This document shows positions 21,621 through 33,152 of a stretch of DNA of 64,000 nt, in pieces. The stretch comes from Neocallimastix lanati (nom. inval.). Its lineage: Eukaryota > Neocallimastigomycota > Neocallimastigomycetes > Neocallimastigales > Neocallimastigaceae. The translations under genes and the position numbers were made by a program. Position 1 is the first letter of the stretch; the number at the start of each line of letters is the position of its first letter. A model generated the notes under the pieces. The model ran no database searches. It had not been told where the DNA came from and saw only the letters and a program-made list of their open reading frames with translations. The stretch is taken from NCBI GenBank assembly GCA_016946835.1, contig JACVTC010000010.1, forward strand, positions 623,501 through 687,500, in the 5' to 3' direction.

Positions 21621-21774
21621 GCACTATTATTATAATTTAATAAATGATTAATAATAATAAATAATTAATAATTTTATTAGTTAAAAGAGTTAAATTTTTT
21701 TTATTATTTTTATTTTTTTAACAATTTATACATTACGAGGTTTAGCATTCTATAGATACAATAAATTTTATTTT

Positions 21775-22692
21775 ATGAGAACATCCTGTACTTCCAGTAC
21801 TCCAACAGAAAGTACTCCAGAAAGTAAGCTTAGCTTCAGAGAATTAAAGAAAGAATTAAAAGATTTTGAAAAGCTTACTAAACAAAACCTTGACATCAAT
21901 TCATGGGCAAATGAGTTAAAGGCATGGATAAAATATCAACATATCAAGGATCCTGAAACTATTTTTACTGCTTGTATATTAACGACTTCTTGAGAACCAA
22001 GAGAAATTATCTAAGAACTAGAAGATGGAAATGACCTTACTGAAGATGAAGATTCTGATTTCGATAGCGATAGTGAAGGAGAAGATGATGAAGAAAGTGA
22101 ATCTACTACCACCTATCCAAGCCTTGATGAAATAATAAATCATCTGAAGACTTTCTATGGACTTATAGAAGATCAAACCAATTTGTTACGAGAATTACGT
22201 TCAATGAGAATAAAGAAGAACGAGAGAGTTAAAGATTTTAATGTCCGTTATAGATCTTTGTACCATAAATTGGATAAAAAGAGAAGAAGAAAAATTAGTG
22301 TTTTAGATTATGCAGATTCCTTAACTAATAATCCTGACGCTTGGAGAAAGGTTATGCTTAAAGACCATATTTCTATTACCAAAGCGTTCGCTATAGCTGA
22401 AAAAGTTGATCGTTTATCTATTAAAAATAGTACTGAATATTATGATAAGACTCGTTACAATCTCCTTAACTCTAAAAGTAATTTTAAGAAGAACATTTCA
22501 AATGATTTTAACAAACCAAAAACCCACAAAAATGTATCTATAGAAAATCTCACTAACAAGATGAAAGAAATGAAAATTAGTACTTGCTGGTTTTGTAGCA
22601 ATGAAGGACATACCAAACGAAACTGTCCTAAATTAAATTCTATATTGGAAAATAACCGCAAGAAGTTTTATGAAAATCATTTAAATCACTAA
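21775..22692 (+). pseudogene. gag: E3 gag, two in-frame stops
   Basis: Homologous to E2 Gag throughout: FRELKKELKD near the start, WANELKAWIK, an acidic stretch, LDKKRRRK, and a zinc knuckle CWFCSNEGHTKRNC near 22585. The frame is preserved from 21775 to 22692 but interrupted by TGA at 21991-21993 and TAA at 22012-22014. The final codons contain the slippery site. Confidence 0.88.
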
Positions 22693-22732
22693 AAGGGAGT
22701 AGAAGCACTCCCATCGTCAAAAAAATTGCTTC
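22680..22732 (+). promoter_or_regulatory. -1 ribosomal frameshift signal, gag/pol (E3)
   Basis: T TTA AAT (22680-22686), 8-nt spacer, GGGAG (22695-22699) with CTCCC (22708-22712), and loop GAAGC with GCTTC at 22728-22732 after 15 nt. The geometry equals E1 and E2 although the flanking sequence differs. Confidence 0.85.
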
Positions 22733-25700
22733 AATCTGCCATCGTCCCAAAACAGTTGACTTAAAAGAAGATGATGATTATGAAGAAACTGCTGATTTCC
22801 AAGAAGGTACTACTACGGATTATTACGAAGATTTTGATGATAAGTCGGATGGTTCCAAAGAATTGTATTACTTAGTAAACGTTATAAAGAGAAAGGCAAA
22901 TCATAAAGATGAAGAGACTAGTGACCAAAGAGGAAAGAGGGTTCACCGTAGTCTAAGATCCTAAGCCAATAGTTACTCCAGGTTTACGAAAACACAAAAA
23001 GAAAATCAATTAAGGGGAACATCGTGACCAGTCAAAAAGTCAACAACTCAATTACATCCTTCGATTATAGCTCAACCCAGAATAGAGAAAGAAAAGAGGA
23101 TTGAGAAAGAGCTAAGAGATAAGGAAAGAGCTAGTACTAGTACTTCTGTGGAAAATAATAAAAATAGTAATGTTAATATTATTAATGAAGAAACTTCTCA
23201 GGAAGGAAATAATTCTAAACAAACTTTAAATAAATTAATTCAAGAAAAATCATCAGAAAAGTCAACTGAAATTATGCCAACTAGAATTCCAAGAAGAATA
23301 CAAATGCAAACTGATTGTGATAGTTATGACGTGATAAAAGATTTAAATTCCAGTAATTGCAATATTACATTTGGATAATTATTGGACGCTGCTCCAAAGA
23401 TACGGTCTCAAGTATCTCAAGGACTTAAATTAGAAAAGAATAATACTAAAATTTCAGGTGCAGTGGATAATATGTGTGCTACTACAATAATAACGAACAA
23501 TATAGATCATACATATAAAAGTAAACATCATGAACCACAAGAAGATGATATTGCTATGGTTGATGTAATAGTAGATGGAGTTCGTGGTAAGGTTTAATAG
23601 ATTCATGTAGCAACTTAAGTATTATCATAAAGCAATTTTTAAATAAATTACCTTATCAGTATGAACCTATAGGAGTTAGTGCAGGACGAATACGTTTAGC
23701 AACGATGAATGATGATTACTCAGAAGATGTGTTAATCAAAGTTCCCGTAAAAATTAATGAACTAGAACTACTTGTTACGTGTAGAATTATAGACAAGGAG
23801 GATCCATTCTATGATATATTAATCAACCTCAAAACTCTAATTGATAACCAGTTATTTATACATCCAATTAGATATAGTCTTTGTCGATTTAATGATCAAG
23901 GTTTAATTGAAGAAATTACACCTATTAATAATGAATACGATGACGAAGAAAAATTATTATGTGTAATCAAGGCATTGAATCACTAAGAAGCTAAGCAACA
24001 ATTGAAAACGATTGAAGGATTACCACCCATAAAATATATATATGAAACAGTTTTTCAAAGTACAATTAATTCAAATTATTGAGAAGCTTTTACTAAATTA
24101 CTTGAAGAATATATTGATATAATTGCAACTTCTTCTGAAGAATTAACACCTTCAGATTTATCGCCACACAAAATTATTCTTAAGGAAGGAGTTAAACCTA
24201 TTAAACAAAAATTTTATCGACTTAGTAAATTAAAAACAGATATCTTAAAAGAAGAATTAACAAAACTCATATATAAAGGATTAATTGAACCTTCATGTTC
24301 AGAATGGTCATCACCAGTAGTACTTGTGCCTAAAAAGAATGGTAAATGGGGCCTGTGTATTGACTATAGGAAAGTAAATGAAGCAACTAAGAAGGATTCT
24401 TATTCTTTACCAAATATTGAGGAAATTTTTGAGAGCTTAGAAGGAGCAAAAATCTTCTCAACATTAGATCTTTATTCCGGTTATCATCAAATATTAATGG
24501 ATGATGATAGTGTTGAAATCACTACCTTTACAACTAAGTTTGGAAACTACCAATTCAAGGTAATGCCCTTCGGTTTAACAGATGCTCCAGCTACATTCCA
24601 AAGAGAAATAAGCCGTATACTATTTCCCTTAATAGGAAAATGCGTCTATAATTTTATCGATGATATTTTAATCTACTCAAGAACTGAAGAAGAACACCTA
24701 GAACATCTTAAACAAGTCTTAGAAATATTCAAGGAACATAAGTTAAAAATCAATATCGAAAAATGTTCTTTCATGCAAACTGAAGTAGAAGTACTGGGAC
24801 ATAAAGTATCCTCAGAAGGTTTAAGTCCATTGGATAATAAAGTTAAAGCTATTAAAGAATGGAATGCTCCCTCTAACATCCATGAACTTCGATCATTTTT
24901 AGGAGCCATTGGATATTATAGAAATTTTATTAAGGACTTTGCAAAAGTTACTGCTCCTCTCTGCACTCTATTAAGAAAAGGTGTTAAGTTTGAATGGAAA
25001 AAGGAACAAGAAGAAAGTTTTAAAATTCTTAAGGAAAGATTAATAAATGCCCCAATATTAAGATTTCCTAGATTCGATAGAGAATTTATTATAAGAACAG
25101 ATGCTTCCTATGATGGTATAGGCGGTGTACTTTTAAAAAAGGATGATGAAACTGGAAAGGAACATCCGGTTCATTATATTAGTAGAAGTTTATCTAAATC
25201 GGAAAAGAATTATGGAATTACGGATCTAGAAGGTGCTGCTCTAATTTACTGTATTAATAAATTAAAATCTTATATTATGGGAAATCCTAAGCAAATCATA
25301 GTATATACAGACCATAGACCCTTAATCGGATTACTTAAAAATAAAGAACCACAAAACTCTCGCCATACAAGATGGTGTTTGACTGTCAGTATGTTAGGAA
25401 ATGATTTACGATATGAAGCTGGGAAGAATAATGTTGTTGCAGACGCTTTATCAAGAATGAAAAATGAAAAAGAAAAAGTTGTCTTAACAACACAAATTAT
25501 CAAAGAACAAGATGAAAACCTGCTTTCAAGAACCATTAAGGAATTTATTGAAGAAAAATTTACGACAATTGATGGTGTGGACTACTTTGTTGATGGCAAT
25601 AATTATACAAAATTAGTTACAGATACAAAAGAAAAACTTCAATTAATTTTTCATGCACACAGTATAGGACACGAAGGCTATTACAAGACATACCAACGTT

Positions 25701-25869
25701 TGAAAAAGAGCTATTATTGGAATAATATGGTTAATGACATTAAGCGAATTATAAGTAAATGTGAAAAATGTCAATTAAATAAATCTCAACCATACCCTGA
25801 ACCAACGGAAGATAAACCGACTGAAGTGGAAGGACCATTTACACACTTAGGATTGGACATTATAGGACC
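22686..25869 (+). pseudogene. pol: E3 pol, first part (protease-RT-RNase H-integrase start), broken
   Basis: Entered by -1 frameshift. Stops interrupt it near 22963, 23376, 23984 and 24080, and a frameshift near 23595 falls in the protease motif (the IDSCSNL segment remains readable across it). RT (LDLYSGYHQI, FIDD), RNase H (TDASYDG, TDHRPL, DALSRM) and the integrase HHCC finger (HSIGHEG...CEKC) are in one long open stretch from 24326. The coding sequence stops at the GGACC target site, where E4 begins in the middle of the DIIGPL motif. Confidence 0.88.
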
Positions 25870-26574
25870 TGTAAAGATGTGATTATCCCAATCACATTTT
25901 AAATTAAAAATTTTTCTTGTGTAATTCAAAAATGTAAATTATTCTTTGATTTATAAAATAAGAAGCAAAGTAAATAAATCATATGAACTAAATTTTTGAA
26001 TTATATTCTTTAAGCCACAAGATAAATTTTTAATGTAATAATTTTTATAAAATTTAATTCTGAGAAAATTATTGTTGTAAAATAATTTAAATGAATTAAT
26101 TAAAGTTTAAAACAAAATAAATTAATAATTTATTTTGTGAAAATTAAGTTTCAAAATTTAATCATGACTCTTTTAACATTGTTTTTAAATCGAAAATAAA
26201 TAAAGACTTTACTTATAATATTAAAATAATAAATAGATAATAAATGTACTTAATTTTAATTATTTAGTATTTAGTTTAATTAATAATTATATTTTTCTAA
26301 ATTTAGTTATAGTTTATAAATTTATTATTTAATAAAATTCATTAGGATAGTTTTATATTAAAATATATGTAATTTAAATAAAATAATATATTATCAATGT
26401 ATTTAGGAAAAGTATAAATAGAAGATACTTTTCACATTTTTTCTCGATGTAATTGTTATTTTTAACAAATAACTATAAAATATTAATAAAATATATTTTA
26501 ATAAAAAATTTTTTTAATAAAATAAAATTTATTATATTTTGTTATTGCAATCTATTTTTGTGTTTTCTTTTACA
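25870..26574 (+). repeat. E4 5' LTR
   Basis: It begins TGTAAAGAT and ends TTTTACA. The TATA box TATAAATA is at 26413-26420; transcription is expected about 30-35 nt downstream, at or just before 26449. Confidence 0.93.
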
Positions 26575-26585
26575 ATAACAATTAC
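26449..26585 (+). promoter_or_regulatory. E4 self-primer pair (LTR 26449-26459, primer site 26575-26585)
   Basis: ATAACAATTAC, the first 11 nt after the LTR, is the exact reverse complement of GTAATTGTTAT at 26449-26459, the expected 5' end of the transcript. No TGG-type tRNA site is present. The Tf1/sushi chromovirus group is known to prime from the folded-back 5' end of its own RNA through 11 nt. E5 has the same arrangement with different, compensating bases. Confidence 0.85.
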
Positions 26586-26811
26586 CTTTTATTTTACAAA
26601 ATACGTTGCAATAACAGAATCCGCAAGCTGAAGATTTTTTTTGGTCTACCGCCGGTCAAGAGTTTTTATTCAGAGCTAACCAATTTGGAATCAATAATTG
26701 GACTGTAATCGAGGACCACAATTCAGGGCTTAAATGAACATTGTATCTAGTAATACAGACTAAAACAAGTGAAAAAACTCCTTCTAATAACCAGAAAAAA
26801 TATAATTCTTC

Positions 26812-26919
26812 AAAATTAATAAGTCATTTATAAAAAATTAGTTTACTCGACCGTCACCATACATAATTGGATAGAGACCTGGTCGACTTTACTAATATAA
26901 TTATAAAGTTATTAATTTT
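26812..26919 (+). promoter_or_regulatory. Long stem-loop before gag (E4)
   Basis: AAAATTAATAA pairs with TTATTAATTTT at the base. Further in are TTAGT/ACTAA and TCGACC/GGTCGA (26847-26852, 26881-26886), then GTC/GAC with a CT bulge on the 3' side. The apical loop contains ACCATACATAATTGGATA. E5 has the same architecture and loop in the same place. Confidence 0.72.
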
Positions 26920-27029
26920 GAGAAAACAAAACAAAACAAAGCAAAAAATAAATAAATAAATAATTAATAAATTTTCTTAAATTGGAAGACTTAGAAAGAC
27001 TCTTTGAAACATTATCCTTGGAAGAGATA

Positions 27030-30000
27030 ATGGAGAATCACGAAGAAAACAATGCATTTGGTGTAATTAATAAGCCGCCATCATTTATTGGAAGAAAATG
27101 CGACCTTGAGGGATTCCTTACAAGGGCAGAACTAGCAATGGAATCCCGACCAAATCAATTTAATAACGATGCAGCAAGAGTAAGATTCCTAATGTCTTAC
27201 ATGCTTGGGAAACCTTTGGAATGGGTCTCTTGCTTGCGTAGAAATAATAGCCCATTACTTAACTCATACGATGACTTCGTGAAAGAGTTAAAATCAAACT
27301 TCGGTGATTATACCAGCGAATCCATTGTTGCCAATAGTAAGCTGTGTAGTATTTATCAGAAGAAGAATGGGCACGTATTTGAATATATTTCAGAATTTCA
27401 AAGGATCGCTCAATACTCTGACTTTAATGAAAGTGCAAAAATATATATGTTCATTAGAGGATTAAAACAACCTTTAAGAGAGAAACTTGCTTTAATCGAT
27501 CCAAATCCTAGATCTCTTGATAGGTTAACTACTACAGTATTAAATATAGAAAGCTTAATTAGAAGAAACGAAAAGGTAGATTTTTTTAGTAATACTGCTG
27601 TGCATAACGACCCAATGGACATCGACCTTTACCGTATAAAAAGAGGTCCCAATGAGAGAAAGTATACTTACCGTCCAATAAAGTATAAAGAAGAAAAGAA
27701 AGATTATTCTGAAGAAAAAAAGAAAGGCGTTTGTTTTCTATGTAAACAAGAAGAACTTTTAATGATGAGGGAAGTTACTTGTGAAGACAAAAATCACCAA
27801 AAAACAAATATTTTAGATTTTTTTATCAAGACTAACGAGATTGAAGAAAGCAAGGTTAAGGTTCTTATTGACTCTGGATCCGACTTAAATTTTATTCATC
27901 CGGAGGTCGTAAAGAAACTTGGTATTAAGACAGAAAGGATCAATAAATCTTTTAGCGTCTCAGGACTTGGATATGGAATCGCTAATGTCACTAAAGAAAC
28001 TGAAAAATGTATTCTACGTTATAAGAACCACTTAGAAATTATTCAATTTTATGTTCTCCGAATCCCAGATGTAGATGTGATTCTAGGACTACCTTGGATT
28101 GATAAGCACAGTCCAAGTAATTACCATGATGCTAAGAAAATCGCTTTTAGTTCTGGTTTTTGTGCTCGCCATTGTAATAATGGAAAAAGAAGAAGAAGCA
28201 AAAGAAAAAGGACTACTAAGAGAAATAAGATGGCTATTCTTGAACAAGAACTTAAAGTAACTGATGAAGAAAAAAGGGAAGAACCATCCTGTTCAAGATC
28301 CACTATAAAATACTATTCTGACTCCGAATCCGAACCCGAACCATATTTCAAAGGACGAGTTGTTCGAACTATAAATGATGAATCCGATAGTGATTATGAT
28401 TTAGATGATAATTTTATGTACGATAGTATTAGTGAAAGTGAATTAGAAAAAAGTTTAGAATGTGAAAATGATAGTGATAGTATAGTTAAAAATGACTCAT
28501 GTAATAATATTAATTCATGTAATAATATTAATGTTTCATGTAAAAAATTTAAATCTTGTAACGAAAATGAAAATTTAAATAAAAATCAAAATTCGGTCAC
28601 CGTACCAATCATCTATTTAGATTATAAAGAAGTGTTTAATGAAAAAAATTGTAGTGTGTTACCTCCACATAGAGTATATGATTGTGAGATAAATTTAAAA
28701 GATAATTCAATTTTATTTTATGGTCCTTTGTATCCTTTGACGGAATTAGAGCGTGAAGAATTAAAGAAACAATTAAAGGAATTATTAGATAAAGGATTCA
28801 TTAGAAAATCCACTTCTCCTGCTGGTGCTCCAGTTCTATTTGTTAGGAAAAAAGATGGTACATTACGTTTAGTTATTGATTATAGAAAGTTAAATGAAAT
28901 GACGATACGTAATTCATATCCTTTACCTTTAATTAGTGAACTACTTGATAGAGTTAAAGGTGCTAAAATATTTACGAAACTAGATTTAAAATCTGCATAT
29001 AATCTAGTCCGTATTAAAGAAGGCGATGAATATAAAACTGCCTTTAGAACCAGATATGGGCATTTTGAATTCTTAGTTATGCCTTTCGGACTAAAGAATG
29101 CACCTGCTACTTTTCAGCACTTTATCAATGATGTTCTCAGTGATTATTTAGATGATTTTGTCATTTCTTATATTGATGATATTCTTATCTTTTCCAATAA
29201 TATCGAAGAGCATCACATACATGTTAAAAAGGTATTAAAAAGATTACTTGAAAATAATTTAGTAGTGAAATTGGAAAAATGTGAATTTGATAAATCGGAA
29301 ACCACTTTCCTTGGCTATGTAATTTCGAAAGATGGATTAAAAATGGATAATGAAAAAGTTAAAGCAATTTTAGAATGGCCATCTCCAACAAACGTTAAGG
29401 AAGTCCAATCGTTCATCGGTCTTTGCAATTATTATCGTCTTTTCATAAAAGATTTTGCTAAAATCGCAAATCCTATTCACAAACTCACTAGAAAAAATGT
29501 TGAATTTGTTTGGGGTAAAGATCAACAAGACGCTTTCGATAAGTTAAAGCATTTATTTACTTCTGCTTCTATCTTAAGAAATCCTGACAGCGATAAACCT
29601 TTTATAGTTGAAACTGATGCTAGTAACTTTGCTGTTGGTGCTGTATTATCTCAAGAATTTGAAGGTAAATTACATCCTGTTGCATTTCTCTCGAAAAGTT
29701 TAACTAAATGTCAGAGGAATTACCAAATTTATGATAAAGAATTGTTAGCAATCAAATTAGCACTTGAGGAATGGCGACATTACTTAGAAGGTGCTCGACA
29801 TCAATTTATCGTTTATACTGATCATAAAAATCTTACTTTCCCTAGAAAACCAGAAATGCTCTCTCAACGACAAATTCGTTGGTACGAATTTTTATCTAGA
29901 TTTGATTTTAAGCTTATTTATCGTGCTGGAAAGAAGTCTGGCAAACCTGATTTACTCTCAAGAAGAAGTGATCATTTATTCGCCAATTTACGAACTGTGT

Positions 30001-31580
30001 CAAAATGTTGTTTAACAATTAGTAAAAAATCTAGTGATTCTCTCATTAATTCCATATTGTCTTCATTAAATTCGGATGAATTATTTTGTAAAATTAAAAC
30101 TTATTTAAGCAACAATTCCTCATCTTCGCCTCCTATAAATAATATAAATAAAGTAAAAATTGATGAGGAAGGATTTCTACTTTTTGATAATTTGATTTAT
30201 GTTCCTGAATCATTAAGAACGAGGATTCTTGAACTTCATCATGATTCAGTTTCTGCTGGTCACTTTGGTATTAAAAAGACGTCCGAACTTATTTCCCGTA
30301 ATTTTTGGTGGCCAAAATTATTCAATGATGTTTCAAGGTTTGTTAGGTCTTGTGAGATTTGTTGTAAAAACAAGGTCCCACGTCATAAACCTTACGGTCT
30401 TCTTTCACCTCTTTCTACACCGAATAAACCGTGGTCTGAATTATCTATGGATTTTATTGTTGATCTGCCTAAGTCTAAAGATCTTACTTGTATTATGGTT
30501 GTTGTAGATCGTTTAACTAAAATGGCACATTTTATTCCCTTTCGCTGTCTTCCTACTGCTGCCATTGCCGCTGATGCTTTTCTTTCTACTATTTTTCGTT
30601 TGCACGGCTTACCGGAATCTATTATTTCTGATAGAGGTTCTCAGTTTACTTCTGCGTTTTGGAACAGACTATGTAGCCTTTATGACATTGAACATTCTCT
30701 TTCTACTGCTAATCATCCTCAAACAGATGGTCAAACGGAGAGGGTGAACGCGATATTGGAACAATATCTCCGTTGCTTCATCAATGAAAGACAAAACAAT
30801 TGGGCTGATCTTTTACCATTTGCTGAGTTCTCATATAATAACTCTATACAGCAATCAATTAATCAAACACCATTTTTTGCAAATTATGGATTTAATCCTA
30901 AAGCTCATCCAGAAATTCCATCTAATAAAAGACCTAGTAGGGCGGAAAAACGTGTAATTGAGATTAATGAAAATATAAATTTTTTAAAAGAGAATTTACA
31001 TAGAGCAAAAGAAACTTATAAGAAATATGCTGATCAAAAAAGAATGGATCCTCCTAAATTCGAAGTTGGTGATAAAGTTTGGTTACTTAAAGGAATTAAC
31101 GTAAAAAATAAGAAAAAGAAACTTTCTAATCAAATGGCTGGTCCCTTCAAAATTAGTAAGAAAATAAGTGATTTAGCTTACGAACTTAATCTTCCAAAGG
31201 GAATGCGTTGCCATCCAGTTTTTCATGTTTCATTACTCGAACCTTACTATGAAAACGAATTTAAAGATAGGAGAAATTGCAAAAGAAAAAATATACGTTT
31301 AACAACTGATTATGAAGAAAGAATTCCGGAAAGAATTAACGACATGAAGAGACGTAATGGAAAAAACTTTTACCTTGTTTCTTGGAAAGGTCGTGACATT
31401 GTCGAAAACAACTGGATTGAAGAAAGTCAAATCCCTGATCCACAGTTAATTCAAGAATATCAAAAAAGATGCAGAAAAGGAAAACAACCAACTGATACTG
31501 AGGAATCTGTTGAACCGGAATATTATGTCAGGCATAAGTATCAACCTTTTACGATAGATATACCTTCGAGAAAACTTTGA
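27030..31580 (+). CDS. gag-pol: E4 Gag-Pol polyprotein (chromovirus)
   Basis: A single open frame. The ATG at 27030 is chosen by alignment with E5; upstream only TTG codons continue the frame, to 26982. Gag (capsid-like, about residues 1-240) ends in an abbreviated zinc knuckle: CFLCKQ is present but the His and last Cys are missing. Then come protease (LIDSGSDL), RT (DYRKLNEM, LDLKSAYNLV, YIDD), RNase H (TDASNFAVGAVLSQ, DKELLAI, TDHKNL), integrase (GHFG...CEICC finger; MDFIVDLP, SDRGSQFTS, GQTERVN) and a C-terminal chromodomain (FYLVSWKGRD...NNWIEES). Gag and Pol in one ORF, without a frameshift, fits the Tf1/sushi group. Confidence 0.93.
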   Translation: MENHEENNAFGVINKPPSFIGRKCDLEGFLTRAELAMESRPNQFNNDAARVRFLMSYMLGKPLEWVSCLRRNNSPLLNSYDDFVKELKSNFGDYTSESIVANSKLCSIYQKKNGHVFEYISEFQRIAQYSDFNESAKIYMFIRGLKQPLREKLALIDPNPRSLDRLTTTVLNIESLIRRNEKVDFFSNTAVHNDPMDIDLYRIKRGPNERKYTYRPIKYKEEKKDYSEEKKKGVCFLCKQEELLMMREVTCEDKNHQKTNILDFFIKTNEIEESKVKVLIDSGSDLNFIHPEVVKKLGIKTERINKSFSVSGLGYGIANVTKETEKCILRYKNHLEIIQFYVLRIPDVDVILGLPWIDKHSPSNYHDAKKIAFSSGFCARHCNNGKRRRSKRKRTTKRNKMAILEQELKVTDEEKREEPSCSRSTIKYYSDSESEPEPYFKGRVVRTINDESDSDYDLDDNFMYDSISESELEKSLECENDSDSIVKNDSCNNINSCNNINVSCKKFKSCNENENLNKNQNSVTVPIIYLDYKEVFNEKNCSVLPPHRVYDCEINLKDNSILFYGPLYPLTELEREELKKQLKELLDKGFIRKSTSPAGAPVLFVRKKDGTLRLVIDYRKLNEMTIRNSYPLPLISELLDRVKGAKIFTKLDLKSAYNLVRIKEGDEYKTAFRTRYGHFEFLVMPFGLKNAPATFQHFINDVLSDYLDDFVISYIDDILIFSNNIEEHHIHVKKVLKRLLENNLVVKLEKCEFDKSETTFLGYVISKDGLKMDNEKVKAILEWPSPTNVKEVQSFIGLCNYYRLFIKDFAKIANPIHKLTRKNVEFVWGKDQQDAFDKLKHLFTSASILRNPDSDKPFIVETDASNFAVGAVLSQEFEGKLHPVAFLSKSLTKCQRNYQIYDKELLAIKLALEEWRHYLEGARHQFIVYTDHKNLTFPRKPEMLSQRQIRWYEFLSRFDFKLIYRAGKKSGKPDLLSRRSDHLFANLRTVSKCCLTISKKSSDSLINSILSSLNSDELFCKIKTYLSNNSSSSPPINNINKVKIDEEGFLLFDNLIYVPESLRTRILELHHDSVSAGHFGIKKTSELISRNFWWPKLFNDVSRFVRSCEICCKNKVPRHKPYGLLSPLSTPNKPWSELSMDFIVDLPKSKDLTCIMVVVDRLTKMAHFIPFRCLPTAAIAADAFLSTIFRLHGLPESIISDRGSQFTSAFWNRLCSLYDIEHSLSTANHPQTDGQTERVNAILEQYLRCFINERQNNWADLLPFAEFSYNNSIQQSINQTPFFANYGFNPKAHPEIPSNKRPSRAEKRVIEINENINFLKENLHRAKETYKKYADQKRMDPPKFEVGDKVWLLKGINVKNKKKKLSNQMAGPFKISKKISDLAYELNLPKGMRCHPVFHVSLLEPYYENEFKDRRNCKRKNIRLTTDYEERIPERINDMKRRNGKNFYLVSWKGRDIVENNWIEESQIPDPQLIQEYQKRCRKGKQPTDTEESVEPEYYVRHKYQPFTIDIPSRKL

Positions 31581-31611
31581 TCTCGCAGGAGCTCGATTTA
31601 AGGAGGGAGAT

Positions 31612-32316
31612 TGTAAAGATGTGATTATCCCAATCACATTTTAAATTAAAAATTTTTCTTGTGTAATTCAAATATGTAAATTATTCTTTGATTTATAAAA
31701 TAAGAAGCAAAGTAAATAAATCATATGAACTAAATTTTTGAATTATATTCTTTAAGCCACAAGATAAATTTTTAATGTAATAATTTTTATAAAATTTAAT
31801 TCTGAGAAAATTATTGTTGTAAAATAATTTAAATGAATTAATTAAAGTTTAAAACAAAATAAATTAATAATTTATTTTGTGAAAATTAAGTTTCAAAATT
31901 TAATCATGACTCTTTTAACATTGTTTTTAAATCGAAAATAAATAAAGACTTTACTTATAATATTAAAATAATAAATAGATAATAAATGTACTTAATTTTA
32001 ATTATTTAGTATTTAGTTTAATTAATAATTATATTTTTCTAAATTTAGTTATAGTTTATAAATTTATTATTTAATAAAATTCATTAGGATAGTTTTATAT
32101 TAAAATATATGTAATTTAAATAAAATAATATATTATCAATGTATTTAGGAAAAGTATAAATAGAAGATACTTTTCACATTTTTTCTCGATGTAATTGTTA
32201 TTTTTAACAAATAACTACAAAATATTAATAAAATATATTTTAATAAAAAATTTTTTTAATAAAATAAAATTTATTGTATTTTGTTATTGTAATCTATTTT
32301 TGTGTTTTCTTTTACA
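31612..32316 (+). repeat. E4 3' LTR
   Basis: 705 bp, following the purine tract AAGGAGGGAGAT (plus-strand primer) and ending TTTTACA at the GGACC duplication. Confidence 0.93.
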
Positions 32317-33141
32317 GGACCTCTAAGTAAAACTAGAAATAATAATCAATATATAATCGTTGTGGTTGATTATTTTACTAAATGGGTTGAGGCAGAGCCC
32401 ACCGAAAATGTTACTTCTCAGGATGTGATAAAATTTTTAATTAATGTATTTGCTCGACACGGTGTACCTCAAATTATCACTACTGATAATGGAACACAAT
32501 TTACATCAGATATGACAAAAATCTTCCTTGATTTATATGATGTATATGTTAAATTTATCACTCCATATCATCCTGAAAGCAATGGTTTAGTTGAGAATCG
32601 TAATAAAGAAATTGGAAAATTATTACGATTACTAGGACAACAACACAAAGAGTGGGATGAAATTTTACCATCTGCACTTTGGGCTTTAAGAACTACTAAA
32701 AACTCAATCACCAACTATTCAAGTTTTGAATTAGTTTATGGAAGGGAGGACCAACAACCTTTTGATATTGCTGCCAGACCAACTAAGGGTATAAATAAGT
32801 CTTCTGACGAAATTCTACTGGAAAAATTTGTATCACACTACCAATGGGTAATGGAGGCCGCATCTAATATCAAAAATGCTTCGAAATATTGGGCTACTAG
32901 GAGAGAAGAAAAGACCAGTATGAATCAAGCTAAAAGAATAAAACCAGGTGATTTAGTACTAGTAAGAAACTTTAATGGAGCTAAATTAGAACCTTATTTT
33001 GTTGGACCTATAAAAGTGGTAAAGAAACAATTCAATACAGTCACTTTAGACGACCCTGCTACTAATATACAAATGAATCGTAATGTTCATTTGAAAAATA
33101 TTGTCAAGTTTAACTCAGCTTCTACCTTGCTTGAGTCTTAG
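32317..33141 (+). pseudogene. pol: E3 pol, second part (integrase core and C-terminus)
   Basis: This continues the E3 integrase after E4: GPLSKTRNNNQYII, then TTDNGTQFTSDM and GLVENRNKE supply the second Asp and the Glu of the catalytic triad. It ends with RNVHLKNIVKFNS as in E1 and E2. The few residues that open the frame further left are LTR sequence, not integrase. Confidence 0.9.
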
Positions 33142-33152
33142 CGGGGGCATCT

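Larger units (their letters stand above)
25870..32316 (+). mobile_element. E4: chromovirus inserted in E3 integrase
   Basis: 6,447 bp with 705-bp LTRs, a single Gag-Pol ORF and a chromodomain. A perfect target duplication GGACC flanks it (25865-25869 and 32317-32321). Its LTRs differ at only about four positions by eye, so insertion was recent. Removing E4 and one GGACC joins the E3 integrase reading frame. Confidence 0.95.

Noticed and set aside
32302-32316. Separate start for the downstream E3 integrase
   Set aside because: The residues before GPLSKT are encoded by the E4 LTR; the frame is an interrupted gene, not a new one.
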